A DNA stretch of 58,767 nt from a virus. Shown here piece after piece: positions 1 to 6,406 of this stretch; the first letter of the stretch is position 1; every line of letters starts with the position of its first letter. The translations under genes were made by a program, and so were the position numbers. The notes under the pieces were generated by a model, which was not told the DNA's origin, did no database searches, and worked only from the letters and a program-made list of their open reading frames with translations. The stretch lies in the IMG/VR virus record IMGVR_UViG_3300036770_002992, positions 1-58,767 of that record. One strand, written 5' to 3'.

Positions 1-44
1 GCAGATTAGACATATCTCCTGGGCATGAGGTTAAACTGCCCTGA

Positions 45-124
45 GCCTCGCAGCCCCCAAGGTGGGGGAGCGGTCTGTAAAACCGTCGCCATTGGCACGC
101 TTGGTTCGATTCCAAGGCGGGGCA
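45..124 (+). tRNA. tRNA-Tyr (anticodon GTA)
   Basis: This is a class II tRNA. The acceptor GCCTCGC (45-51) pairs with GCGGGGC (117-123), with one G-T wobble. A four-base D stem (CCCC/GGGG) follows. The anticodon stem GCGGT/ACCGT closes the loop CTGTAAA, giving GTA. A 13-nt variable arm contains the short stem GCC/GGC, as expected for bacterial Tyr, and the T arm is CTTGG/CCAAG around TTCGATT. The discriminator is A124 and CCA is not encoded. It is the only confident plus-strand gene in the window and sits beside the candidate origin. Confidence 0.88.
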
Positions 125-367
125 CTTGACAAATCGAATGGGGCGTGCCGGGTTTTCCACAAGTTATGCACAGGTGTTATTACGAACCCATTAAGAACGA
201 TCACAAAAAAATCACAGAAATTTCCAAGACATTAAATTTTGTTCAATGTCAGACACATATGATAGGATGGGGCATGGAGTTATTACTATGTATTATTATT
301 GGTTTATTATGGCTAGGGCTATTCACTCCACCGCCGAACAATTAGCCAAACTCATATCTTATAGGAT

Positions 368-420
368 GGACAAATCCTAGATTAAATAGTTAATTTGTCC
401 ATGCCGTCCGCGCTACGCGG
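368..420. repeat. Two adjacent inverted repeats in the gene-free region
   Basis: GGACAAAT (368-375) pairs with ATTTGTCC (393-400) across a 17-nt loop. A compact GC-rich hairpin, CCGCG (408-412) with CGCGG (416-420) and loop CTA, follows. There is no clear T run, so neither is a classical terminator. They lie within the candidate origin region. Confidence 0.5.
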
Positions 421-531
421 CGGCGGTGTAAGGATATCCATACCCCTCATACATGTAATAATACCCTTACATAAACATATCATTATTAACAATATATCTT
501 ACACTTTTGATAAGATTCCGGGCATTTTCTG

Positions 532-664
532 CCTATTTTTATAACAAATCTATTACGATCCCATCACAAAAAATCACGGAAATTTTTGGCATATTTGCCC
601 ATTTTTATCAAATTAGACATTACGAACGCGCCTAAAAATATCACGGAAATTTCTGGGAATATCA
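532..664. repeat. Tandem 67-bp direct repeat
   Basis: Two consecutive units start near 532 and 598. Each has an ATTTTTAT block, then TTACGA (553 and 620), then ATCACGGAAATTT (573 and 640), both at an offset of exactly 67. A third, more degenerate copy lies at 177-225, with TTACGAAC at 180 and ATCACAGAAATTT at 211. A fragment TTACGAACGGCC follows near 716. The units are iteron-like. Confidence 0.65.
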
Positions 665-858
665 TATCTTAAAATTACCTTAGAGACACGAAGTTATCCA
701 CAGGTTATACACATATTACGAACGGCCTGTGGATATCTCTCCATATAACATCTAGATAACATTACTTTTCATAAATGCGTACGTTTTACATAACATCAAT
801 GTCTTTTGGTAGAAAATGGGCGGAAGTGGTAGCCTGTGGGAGCCCTTTCCTGACTATT

Positions 859-1029
859 TCAGGCACATAGAGGAATGTTTTTTATAGGTAAATGGACAGG
901 ATAACCCATATGTTTATTTCTATGTCTTATTACTAGTGTTGTTATTATATAGGGGATGGTGAAGGCACTCACTACTGCCGCCGCCAAAATTATTGGCTCA
1001 CTTCTTAGGATACTTTGTCTGGCAGCCAT
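859..1029 (-). CDS. Possible small membrane protein
   Basis: This is a possible 56-residue frame starting at ATG 1029, inside the preceding small gene. It has a central hydrophobic stretch of about 20 residues (ILAAAVVSAFTIPYIITTLV) flanked by basic residues, consistent with one membrane span. No good ribosome binding site is visible, and the long overlap with 998..1123 weakens the case. It could be a chance frame. Confidence 0.3.
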   Translation of the reverse strand: MAARQSILRSEPIILAAAVVSAFTIPYIITTLVIRHRNKHMGYPVHLPIKNIPLCA

Positions 1030-1123
1030 CGCACCATTTCTCCCAGACATACTTTCTATCCAGACCCCATTTAATCACACATGAGTATTCATTATGCTTG
1101 GTGGCAGTACAGGTGCTTTTCAC
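998..1123 (-). CDS. Small Cys-containing protein
   Basis: This encodes 41 residues. The GTG start overlaps the TGA stop of the upstream gene (GTGA), which suggests translational coupling. It is basic and aromatic with several cysteines, including a CDGC pair near the C-terminus, suggesting metal binding. No family was recognised. It is the last well-supported gene of the leftward string before the candidate origin. Confidence 0.55.
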   Translation of the reverse strand: MKSTCTATKHNEYSCVIKWGLDRKYVWEKWCDGCQTKYPKK

Positions 1124-1245
1124 GCTACCTCATTCTTAGTACTTTCATCAAATGGTTCATCGTCGAACTCAATATCAAAGTCTACTAAAGCGTCAGCAAT
1201 GTAGTCAAGAAAATCTTCAATTCTATTTCTCAAGTAATTCATCAT
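1120..1245 (-). CDS. Small acidic protein
   Basis: This 41-residue acidic protein has an amphipathic N-terminal helix and an Asp/Glu-rich C-terminus (DFDIEFDDEPFDE). A strong ribosome binding site, GAGGAGGG (1251-1258), precedes two adjacent ATGs. The first, at 1245, is used here. The gene is coupled to both neighbours by overlaps. Function unknown. Confidence 0.6.
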   Translation of the reverse strand: MMNYLRNRIEDFLDYIADALVDFDIEFDDEPFDESTKNEVA

Positions 1246-1342
1246 TTCTATCCCTCCTCAGACAAATATAGCATATCTCTCCATCCCAGGGAGGTCCGTC
1301 CTCAAAGCAATTGTGTTCTTCTGTATCACATGGTGATGTCAT
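1223..1342 (-). CDS. Small Cys-rich protein
   Basis: This encodes 39 residues. The ATG at 1342 lies within the end of the preceding gene, and the stop lies inside the following one. It has four Cys, the last two as CYIC, plus one His, a zinc-ribbon-like arrangement in a very small protein. Function unknown. It is one of a run of similar small Cys-rich genes between 1 and 6.4 kb. Confidence 0.6.
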   Translation of the reverse strand: MTSPCDTEEHNCFEDGPPWDGEICYICLRRDRNDELLEK

Positions 1343-1514
1343 ATTTATGCTGCTCCAGCCACCGTTCGACTTTTCTATTCAGGCCCCACCACGACAGGGC
1401 ATACATTCGCTTCATGGGGTGTCCGCAGACCCAATCCCAATCTGGATAGATTTCTGCATATTTCATCCCCATAAATATCGAATGATTCATCCTGTTATAC
1501 GTTACCTTATACAT
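1326..1514 (-). CDS. Small Trp-rich protein
   Basis: This 62-residue protein is rich in Trp, Tyr and Met. AAAGGA lies just upstream of ATG 1514. It shows no clear motif beyond the aromatic core and one Cys. It sits in the early-type string of small genes. Function unknown. Confidence 0.6.
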   Translation of the reverse strand: MYKVTYNRMNHSIFMGMKYAEIYPDWDWVCGHPMKRMYALSWWGLNRKVERWLEQHKYDITM

Positions 1515-1575
1515 AATGTTCCTTTGTTATTTCTACTTTCGGCTTTCGATTTTTTGCTGCTGGATGAGTATGTGG

Positions 1576-2292
1576 TTATTCATACTTCTTTCTGCTCCAG
1601 TATCTATCAACATAGTTATTCTTTATAGTGTTTAGGAAGCCCCTATTCAATTGGATTTGATACTCTTCCTCTGAAACATATGAGAAATCTGATTTCCAGT
1701 CCTCCCTTTTAAAGGGTATTACCTGTGCAATCGGAGCCCCCTTCTTTATTACGCCCTCAAAATCAGACCTTATCCAGCAGGGGAAGTTGCTATCGATAAT
1801 GGATTTATCTGTATCCACGATAGCAGACACTACTTGTATTGGCAAGTTGTCATGACCAGACGGGGGTTTTACTAAAACAGAGTACCCTGGTGGTGTATGC
1901 ATTCTAAAATATGTCATATACTTAAATACTATATTGGCAAAGCCTGCTGGTGATGGCATACCCTGGTACGATGATCCATGCACGGTAAATACATGTTGGT
2001 CTACCGTCCAGTTAATAAAAGGTCCGTTCGGTGTTTTCTCAACCAGAACGTCTGCCCATAGAGGAACTATGTAGCCCGATGAAATAGAGTCTAACATAGG
2101 CATACACTTTTTTGCAGTAGCATTCGACCCACCGTTCACTATAGACAATTTATTTCCAGAAGGACATGTCGGGGTAGGTGAATAGTTCGGCATGTTTTTA
2201 TGCCAATCTGGTATGTAATGAGATGCGGGTTTAGGCCTATCGCATACATCATAAGAATATTTGCTCAGGTAGGTAAAATTAATTTTTGGCAT
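1576..2292 (-). CDS. DUF6065-like phage protein
   Basis: This encodes 238 residues. The layout resembles the DUF6065 proteins of cyanophages and other tailed phages: an N-terminal PASHYIPDWHKN, then KKCMPMLDSISSGYIVPL, HVFTVHG, TPPGYSVL, SAIVDTD, and near the C-terminus DFEGVIKKGAPIAQVIPFKR. The biochemical role of the family is not known to me. The ATG at 2292 is the natural start. The family match is from memory of conserved motifs, so the exact name is moderately certain; that it is a real conserved phage gene is near certain. Confidence 0.75.
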   Translation of the reverse strand: MPKINFTYLSKYSYDVCDRPKPASHYIPDWHKNMPNYSPTPTCPSGNKLSIVNGGSNATAKKCMPMLDSISSGYIVPLWADVLVEKTPNGPFINWTVDQHVFTVHGSSYQGMPSPAGFANIVFKYMTYFRMHTPPGYSVLVKPPSGHDNLPIQVVSAIVDTDKSIIDSNFPCWIRSDFEGVIKKGAPIAQVIPFKREDWKSDFSYVSEEEYQIQLNRGFLNTIKNNYVDRYWSRKKYE

Positions 2293-2302
2293 GACCTTAT
2301 TT

Positions 2303-2467
2303 CTATCGATACTTACTACGAAGTGGCGGCTTGATTCCAGCCTTTACACATTGTGCGTAGGCTTGACCATACTTCTTCTCAGAGCCCTCGCCAGCCTTGC
2401 CACCAATCTGTTTTTTTACATCCTTGCTTGCCATTTCTAGATCCCTCAGAAGATCCTCATTGCTCAT
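2303..2467 (-). CDS. Small conserved-type phage protein
   Basis: This encodes 54 residues. It is a charged helical N-terminus followed by a basic segment with GEGSEKKYGQAYAQCVKAG. The ATG at 2467 overlaps the upstream stop by one base (TAATG). Function unknown. Confidence 0.65.
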   Translation of the reverse strand: MSNEDLLRDLEMASKDVKKQIGGKAGEGSEKKYGQAYAQCVKAGIKPPLRSKYR

Positions 2468-2643
2468 TAGTTTACCTTTCGTGATAGGTGATCATATTTT
2501 TCTATCGCCGCTATTGCGGTCCTAGCCAGGTCGTACCAAGTACGGGCCTCTGATTTATATGCATTCGCTAGTACATTAGCGATATATTCTACCTTATCTA
2601 TGGGCTGTTGTAAATAAATATTAGCCTCATCGTGAATGCTCAT
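2467..2643 (-). CDS. Small helical protein, paralogue-like of 2827..3006
   Basis: This 58-residue helical protein carries the pattern YIANVLANAY, then TWYDLARTAIAAIEKY. The same layout (YxAxxLxxAW ... NWAEIALLDAEVAI) recurs in the gene at 2827..3006, so the two may be diverged paralogues. The start overlaps the stop of the upstream gene. Function unknown. Confidence 0.65.
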   Translation of the reverse strand: MSIHDEANIYLQQPIDKVEYIANVLANAYKSEARTWYDLARTAIAAIEKYDHLSRKVN

Positions 2644-2837
2644 AATTTTTCCTTAAGTTTTTTAATTAATTCTTGATATGCAAAGCAGTCTTCATGCCTC
2701 CACCATAAATAACATTCGTCATTTGTAGTATTAAGACACATTCTGCTACGAATATCTTCAATTAATCTATTATACACCTCACGTTCAACAGAGGTTGTAT
2801 CCAACTCTTCAGAACATTGCCAGCATCTAATGGTCAT
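2640..2837 (-). CDS. Small Cys/His protein
   Basis: This encodes 65 residues. An N-terminal CWQC and a later C...WWRHEDC segment look like a zinc-binding site of the CxxC...HxxC type. The C-terminus is a lysine-rich helix. It is overlap-coupled downstream. Function unknown. Confidence 0.7.
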   Translation of the reverse strand: MTIRCWQCSEELDTTSVEREVYNRLIEDIRSRMCLNTTNDECYLWWRHEDCFAYQELIKKLKEKL

Positions 2838-3006
2838 ATTTTTTTTCTAGATAGTCCTTATATGCTGTAATGGCTACTTCTGCATCAAGGAGGGCGATCT
2901 CTGCCCAGTTCTTACCATCGTCACTATTAAGCCATTCTGGATCTGAGTGTGATCTAGGAAACCATGCCTTCATTAAGGCCTCTGCAACATATGTTAAACC
3001 TGGCAT
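2827..3006 (-). CDS. Small helical protein
   Basis: This encodes 59 residues. The ATG at 3006 sits on the TAA of the upstream gene, giving TAATG coupling. The sequence (LTYVAEALMKAW ... NWAEIALLDAEVAITAYKDY) has an Ala-rich helical pattern that I associate with short actinophage proteins of unknown function. It resembles the product of 2467..2643. Confidence 0.7.
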   Translation of the reverse strand: MPGLTYVAEALMKAWFPRSHSDPEWLNSDDGKNWAEIALLDAEVAITAYKDYLEKKYDH

Positions 3007-3578
3007 TAGTCTTCCTTAATTCCCCTCACGGAGCGACCAGCCTTTAGATTCGCCATATTAGACAGCGTGTTAGCAACAACTTCAAGGGTGGTGGAGACAT
3101 TAATGTACATATCCGCTGGGTGCCAGGGAGTCTCTGACCCGCCGCCATAGGTATCATTAAAGGCTACACGAAGAATGTCGAAAAACTCATCAGCGGTAAC
3201 ATAGTAGGCCGTCCAGGGACGGTCGCTAGCAGAAAATGTTGACTGAGCCAATTTATTATCCTTCTTAATCTGAATATTGTAGTCATCAAACTGATTCGTT
3301 GTTGTAGTTGATGAACTTGTATAGGTAACCGTAGGTTTCATTTCATTTGCCTTTCTTAGAGTGGGCCAGATAAGTGTGAGATCTTCTACTGCACACCAGG
3401 CTTCTAGTGGACCTCCAGCCCAAATTGGATTATTAAATTTTACCAGAACATCTCGCTCGGGTCCATTATTAATGGATCTACCTGGCTGATATTTCACTAC
3501 TATTCCCCGATTATTTGTTCCAATCGATGGGTTTTTAAAATTTACAATATCTCCTGGCTTTGGGTTATAGTTTGTCAT
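3006..3578 (-). CDS. Phage protein of unknown function
   Basis: This encodes 190 residues. Residues 1-65 look like a small beta domain (KPGDIVNFK ... RGIVVKYQPG ... RDVLVKFNNP ... CAVEDL), SH3- or KOW-like in pattern. A Ser/Thr-rich linker follows, then a helical C-terminal part. Start ATG 3578 directly follows the upstream stop. No family assigned. Confidence 0.7.
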   Translation of the reverse strand: MTNYNPKPGDIVNFKNPSIGTNNRGIVVKYQPGRSINNGPERDVLVKFNNPIWAGGPLEAWCAVEDLTLIWPTLRKANEMKPTVTYTSSSTTTTNQFDDYNIQIKKDNKLAQSTFSASDRPWTAYYVTADEFFDILRVAFNDTYGGGSETPWHPADMYINVSTTLEVVANTLSNMANLKAGRSVRGIKED

Positions 3579-4061
3579 TTATTCTCCGTATCCATGGGTC
3601 GTTACAGGCCAGTAGTAAGTGCATTTTCCTGGGCAACAGACATACTCTTGGTATGTCTCATATTCTGCGCGGTACTGTGGGTATAGGTCTGGGGCCTTTT
3701 CATATAGCCGACCACGGTGGGTAGTAAGGACACGATAAAACGTATGGTCGTTAAGCATCCACTCTGGTAACCCCGTGTCTTCGATGCCTTGTGACATGCG
3801 TTCGATCTCATTCCAGTTCTTCTCCCACTTATAGTCCCGCCGCTGCATCTCGTTACGGATGGCGGCTAGATAAGTATATAGTGCATATGGATATCCGTTA
3901 AACATTTTTACGGCGGGGTGATTACGCCAAGCATTAGACTTAGACTCACCAACAAGAATAGTCATAATCTGACGGCCTTCTAGCAATTGCTTGACAAGCC
4001 GCTTAGTGTCTAATTGCTGGGCAGCATCATCAAAATCTGGCTCTGGTAGAAATACCTGCAT
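3579..4061 (-). CDS. MSMEG_6728-type / pyrimidine-dimer DNA glycosylase-like protein
   Basis: This encodes 160 residues. The N-terminus (MQVFLPEPDFDDAAQQLDTK, then RLVKQLLEGRQI) and the WRNHPAVKMFNGYPYAL segment match the MSMEG_6728 family. That family resembles T4 endonuclease V-type glycosylases, which cut at UV-induced pyrimidine dimers. A DNA-repair role is therefore plausible but not shown. The start is the ATG at 4061, which forms TAATG with the upstream stop and has GAGGAG seven bases upstream. An ATG two codons earlier is less likely. Confidence 0.7.
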   Translation of the reverse strand: MQVFLPEPDFDDAAQQLDTKRLVKQLLEGRQIMTILVGESKSNAWRNHPAVKMFNGYPYALYTYLAAIRNEMQRRDYKWEKNWNEIERMSQGIEDTGLPEWMLNDHTFYRVLTTHRGRLYEKAPDLYPQYRAEYETYQEYVCCPGKCTYYWPVTTHGYGE

Positions 4062-4264
4062 TACCAATCTCCTCTTATTTGAGTTAAATTATCTCCATCG
4101 TCAATCCAAATGTCAAGATTTTTTTCCTGCATATAAAACCAGAGGGCTGAATCAATATAGTCCCCAGTCCCGACATTCTTCTCAAACCCGTTTTCTTCCC
4201 ACAGAATATCAAATACCTCTGTTTTTCCAGGTCGTTTTTTTAAAGTAACTTTAGGACGATTCAT
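4061..4264 (-). CDS. Small phage protein
   Basis: This encodes 67 residues from ATG 4264, which overlaps the upstream stop (TAATG). A longer reading to 4333 is unlikely because it would run deep into the upstream gene. The N-terminus is basic and the rest mixed, with a TGDYIDSALWFY segment. Function unknown. Confidence 0.65.
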   Translation of the reverse strand: MNRPKVTLKKRPGKTEVFDILWEENGFEKNVGTGDYIDSALWFYMQEKNLDIWIDDGDNLTQIRGDW

Positions 4265-4518
4265 TATTGTTCCAATTCGCATTGCCAACACATCGATGTT
4301 GACCATTCTCCTGCATATCCACATAAAAAGCAATCATTAGTGTAGAATGCTTCCGCCTCTTTATACCCACGCTCATGAGCGGCAGTAATTAGATCGCATT
4401 GACACTCACGCTGGCAGGCGTCGCATAGATAATATCCTGGAGCAGCCTCTAAAATTAGCACATGTGGTCCATTTATACATGTTGTGCTAATTATAGGACA
4501 CAGCGGATCGTGGGTCAT
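4264..4518 (-). CDS. Cys-rich zinc-binding-type protein
   Basis: This encodes 84 residues with many cysteines: CDACQRECQC in the middle, then CFLCG and CWQC in the last third. It probably folds around two zinc ions. ATG 4518 overlaps the upstream TGA (TGATG), with AAGGA nearby. A GTG one codon earlier is possible. Function unknown. Confidence 0.7.
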   Translation of the reverse strand: MTHDPLCPIISTTCINGPHVLILEAAPGYYLCDACQRECQCDLITAAHERGYKEAEAFYTNDCFLCGYAGEWSTSMCWQCELEQ

Positions 4519-4619
4519 CACTTTTTCCTTTCATAACTTAGCAATATTCTATAGGCGACCCACATGATAAGCAGGCCCCAAACTACACCATGAAGAAATG
4601 AATACAAGTGGTCGGGCAT
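4518..4619 (-). CDS. 33-residue membrane peptide
   Basis: This very small gene fits exactly between two overlapping neighbours. Its product has a short polar N-terminus, one hydrophobic helix (GVVWGLLIMWVAYRILL) and a basic tail (SYERKK), a single-span membrane protein with the basic end probably cytoplasmic. Both ends overlap adjacent genes. Function unknown. Confidence 0.6.
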   Translation of the reverse strand: MPDHLYSFLHGVVWGLLIMWVAYRILLSYERKK

Positions 4620-4915
4620 TAGTTACTCCCCCTTATACTTTCTCTCCTCCAACATTTAGAGCATGTTGATCCTAACTGCTCATGCTCTACAAATGAATGA
4701 TCGCAATCTCTTTCTTTAATTAGTTCTTCATCTACGCGGGTAGGAATATAATCTCCCGCCGCCCGATGCTTATCAATATGATTAAGCATCATATCGTAAT
4801 CATATCCTACAATAAAGTTATTTGCGTCGGCCATCCAGCACATGCAACATACTATTCCATAACTTATATCATCATATATATATGCGTCTGCTTCTAAGAA
4901 TCTACAGTAACTCAT
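4619..4915 (-). CDS. Cys-rich phage protein, MSYCRF type
   Basis: This encodes 98 residues. It starts MSYCRF followed by an acidic/aromatic stretch. A central CCMCW is followed by HIDKH, and a C-terminal CSKCW gives a second metal-binding pair. Proteins with this N-terminus and a C/H cluster are familiar in actinophages. The start overlaps the upstream stop by four bases. Function unknown. Confidence 0.72.
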   Translation of the reverse strand: MSYCRFLEADAYIYDDISYGIVCCMCWMADANNFIVGYDYDMMLNHIDKHRAAGDYIPTRVDEELIKERDCDHSFVEHEQLGSTCSKCWRRESIRGSN

Positions 4916-5277
4916 GGCAACTCAATTACTGTCATTGGTATCCCAGCCCTCTTTGCTCTATGGAGACAGTCTCTTGTCCCCCGTGATTCTCCTAGGATAA
5001 ATGCTGCACCAAGATCTATGCCTGAATCAACCATTTCCTGATTACGAATCGGACCAGCAGCCTTTCCATGCTTATTCCAGTCTGCCTTGTGAACCTCTAC
5101 AGGCAACCCCTGAAACTCCCAGCAATCCCTCGCAATTTTATCTACACCAGTAGGGCAGTCCCCAACTACTAAAACATCACTTGAATTTCTAAATGAAAGC
5201 CATATATTTTTTAACTGTTGCTTGATGATCTGATCATCTGTCCAATTTCTAGAACCAGTTACTAAAATTCTTGCCAT
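4912..5277 (-). CDS. DUF2493 / YspA-like SLOG-family protein
   Basis: This encodes 121 residues with the SLOG/DUF2493 signature. It has an N-terminal ARILVTGSRNW (nucleotide-binding Rossmann loop), VVGDCPTGVDKIARD in the middle, then DWNKHGKAAGPIRNQEMVD. Members bind nucleotides or nucleotide-derived ligands; the exact role in phages is unknown. The ATG at 5277 is preferred because GAGGA lies five bases upstream. A TTG four codons earlier would contain that ribosome binding site. Confidence 0.85.
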   Translation of the reverse strand: MARILVTGSRNWTDDQIIKQQLKNIWLSFRNSSDVLVVGDCPTGVDKIARDCWEFQGLPVEVHKADWNKHGKAAGPIRNQEMVDSGIDLGAAFILGESRGTRDCLHRAKRAGIPMTVIELP

Positions 5278-5278
5278 A

Positions 5279-5404
5279 TTAATCCTCAAATAAAATTTGA
5301 ACTTTTGGATCGCATGTGCAAGATACGCAACAATTATCCATTCCTATAAGGAAACATCCACGCTCATCAGCGTTGTTACATGGGCATGTGGGTTCATGAG
5401 TCAT
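5279..5404 (-). CDS. Small Cys-rich protein
   Basis: This encodes 41 residues with about seven cysteines (CPC near the N-terminus, then GC, CC and CTC). It could bind one or two zinc ions. The ATG at 5404 overlaps the end of the upstream gene, and the stop is one base from the next start. Function unknown. Confidence 0.65.
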   Translation of the reverse strand: MTHEPTCPCNNADERGCFLIGMDNCCVSCTCDPKVQILFED

Positions 5405-5730
5405 TGCATACCCATTTTAAGCAAAGAAATTGCTTTTATCAAGCCCTTATCGAAACCTCGCCAATATTCAGTATTATCACCGGAAGTATAAAAAGATGCT
5501 ATTTCTTCAATACAGTTCTCCCGCTCATGCTCTTTCCCCATCTTATATCCTTCTTCAAAAGAGTCTTGGTAGGCATGAAATTTATCTGCCATTAAATCAA
5601 ACTGCAGGATTGCTCTTTCGTCTTCCCTAACTTTAGCAATCAATTCACAATAACAAAATGGCGACTGCAATGAATGATCAAACCCGCATTCATCTTTGTT
5701 ATCAAACTCAAAACAAAGTGGATCATGCAT
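5401..5730 (-). CDS. Phage protein with N-terminal Cys cluster
   Basis: This encodes 109 residues from ATG 5730, just inside the upstream stop. Residues 1-36 contain HDPLCFEF, DECGF and CYC, a possible metal site. The remainder is charged helix (FHAYQDSFEEGYKMGKEHE). The N-terminus resembles that of the 4264..4518 product (HDPLC). Function unknown. Confidence 0.65.
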   Translation of the reverse strand: MHDPLCFEFDNKDECGFDHSLQSPFCYCELIAKVREDERAILQFDLMADKFHAYQDSFEEGYKMGKEHERENCIEEIASFYTSGDNTEYWRGFDKGLIKAISLLKMGMQ

Positions 5731-6172
5731 AAATAACTTCCTTGCGTGGGGGGTCACATTCCTTACAGTAGTCAATATCATAAACAAAATAGTCATCAGG
5801 ATCTGTGTGGGAAACGCCATGTGGACAGATTCTTGTCATGATGAATACTTTTCCAATCATTTCAAGACCTTGCTCCCAGCCACGCATTACATGATCTGTT
5901 CTCTTATGCAATGCACAGATAGATCCAACACATGTATCGGGGTGATGGGCAGCGATAATAACATCACTATTCTCAAGTTGTACAGAATGCGGTACATATG
6001 GCTTATCAGTAGATATAAATAGAGTCTCTACATCATTTCCGCCATAACGGAAGTATTCATTACCGCCATCAACCATGGTTTCACCACACAGGCATTGAAC
6101 ATAGTCGTGAACATGGGTAGACTGAAGAACTTCCTGGCAATTGTTGCATTTAACAGCGTTACGAATAATCAC
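5723..6172 (-). CDS. DUF7695-like domain protein with C-terminal Cys cluster
   Basis: This encodes 149 residues. Residues 1-50 have the pattern IRNAVKCNNCQEVLQSTHVHDYVQC, then CGETMVDGGNEYFRYGGN, a zinc-binding domain common in phages and prophages that I associate with DUF7695. The C-terminal 35 residues add more Cys/His (CPHGVSH ... YCKECDPP). The start is GTG 6172. Function unknown. It overlaps the next gene by eight bases. Confidence 0.7.
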   Translation of the reverse strand: MIIRNAVKCNNCQEVLQSTHVHDYVQCLCGETMVDGGNEYFRYGGNDVETLFISTDKPYVPHSVQLENSDVIIAAHHPDTCVGSICALHKRTDHVMRGWEQGLEMIGKVFIMTRICPHGVSHTDPDDYFVYDIDYCKECDPPRKEVIYA

Positions 6173-6218
6173 GGTGCTGCCACTTCATCTCAAAGTAGTC
6201 ATCAATTCCGTCATTCAT
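6159..6218 (-). CDS. Possible 19-residue coupled ORF
   Basis: The ATG at 6218 overlaps the TGA of the upstream gene (ATGA), with GAGGAG nine bases away. The product would be 19 residues and end inside the next gene. It may serve only to carry ribosomes to the weak GTG start at 6172. Too short to judge by composition. Confidence 0.3.
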   Translation of the reverse strand: MNDGIDDYFEMKWQHRDYS

Positions 6219-6406
6219 AACATCTCCTCATAATCGGGGTGGTCAATTGGTGTAGCAATAGTAAGAAGTGTACCACACATGGCACACTCTCCGTCAAGTA
6301 AATATGAGGCTATATTGTATTCTTCATCTAGATTCACACAAATTTTAATTAGCCAACTACCACAACTAGGACATTCTGGGGTAGGTACTCCCCTAATATC
6401 TAGCAT
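6215..6406 (-). CDS. Small zinc-ribbon protein
   Basis: This encodes 63 residues. CPSCG (residues 12-16) and CAMCG (residues 41-45) form a two-knuckle zinc ribbon with hydrophobic strands between. The start overlaps the stop of the Ntn-hydrolase gene. Function unknown; a nucleic-acid- or protein-binding adaptor is possible. Confidence 0.75.
   Translation of the reverse strand: MLDIRGVPTPECPSCGSWLIKICVNLDEEYNIASYLLDGECAMCGTLLTIATPIDHPDYEEML

Larger units (their letters stand above)
153..736. other. Candidate replication origin / DnaA-box region
   Basis: This AT-rich stretch has no convincing gene. It holds DnaA-box-like 9-mers matching the bacterial consensus TTATNCACA: TTATGCACA (164-172), TTATCCACA (694-702) and TTATACACA (705-713) match fully, TTTTCCACA (153-161) has one mismatch, and ATATCCACA on the minus strand (728-736) is close. 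Between them lie repeated blocks of the type TTACGA followed by ATCACGGAAATTT. Paired boxes with short spacing, AT richness and iterated blocks fit an origin that binds host DnaA. Binding-site arrays for another protein are an alternative. Confidence 0.5.

Noticed and set aside
1-44. Possible second tRNA or gene end before tRNA-Tyr
   Set aside because: Only a weak GGGCA/TGCCC pairing is seen, and the window edge cuts the context.
145-345. Plus-strand frames of 66 and (from 274) 23 residues with a hydrophobic end
   Set aside because: The longer frame runs through DnaA-box-like sites, and the hydrophobic part is only about 17 residues. A degenerate similar stretch at 921-990 on the plus strand contains stops. 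No support as a gene beyond a weak ribosome-binding-like site.
849-863. Short hairpin CCTGA...TCAGG as terminator for the leftmost genes
   Set aside because: Only five base pairs and no T tract; not better than chance.
1533-1583. 16-codon minus-strand frame with ATG overlapping the DUF6065-like gene end
   Set aside because: Too short to judge, and it ends before the next gene without a second clue.
1311-1628. 105-residue plus-strand frame
   Set aside because: It lies opposite three well-supported minus-strand genes and has no ribosome binding site; a shadow frame.
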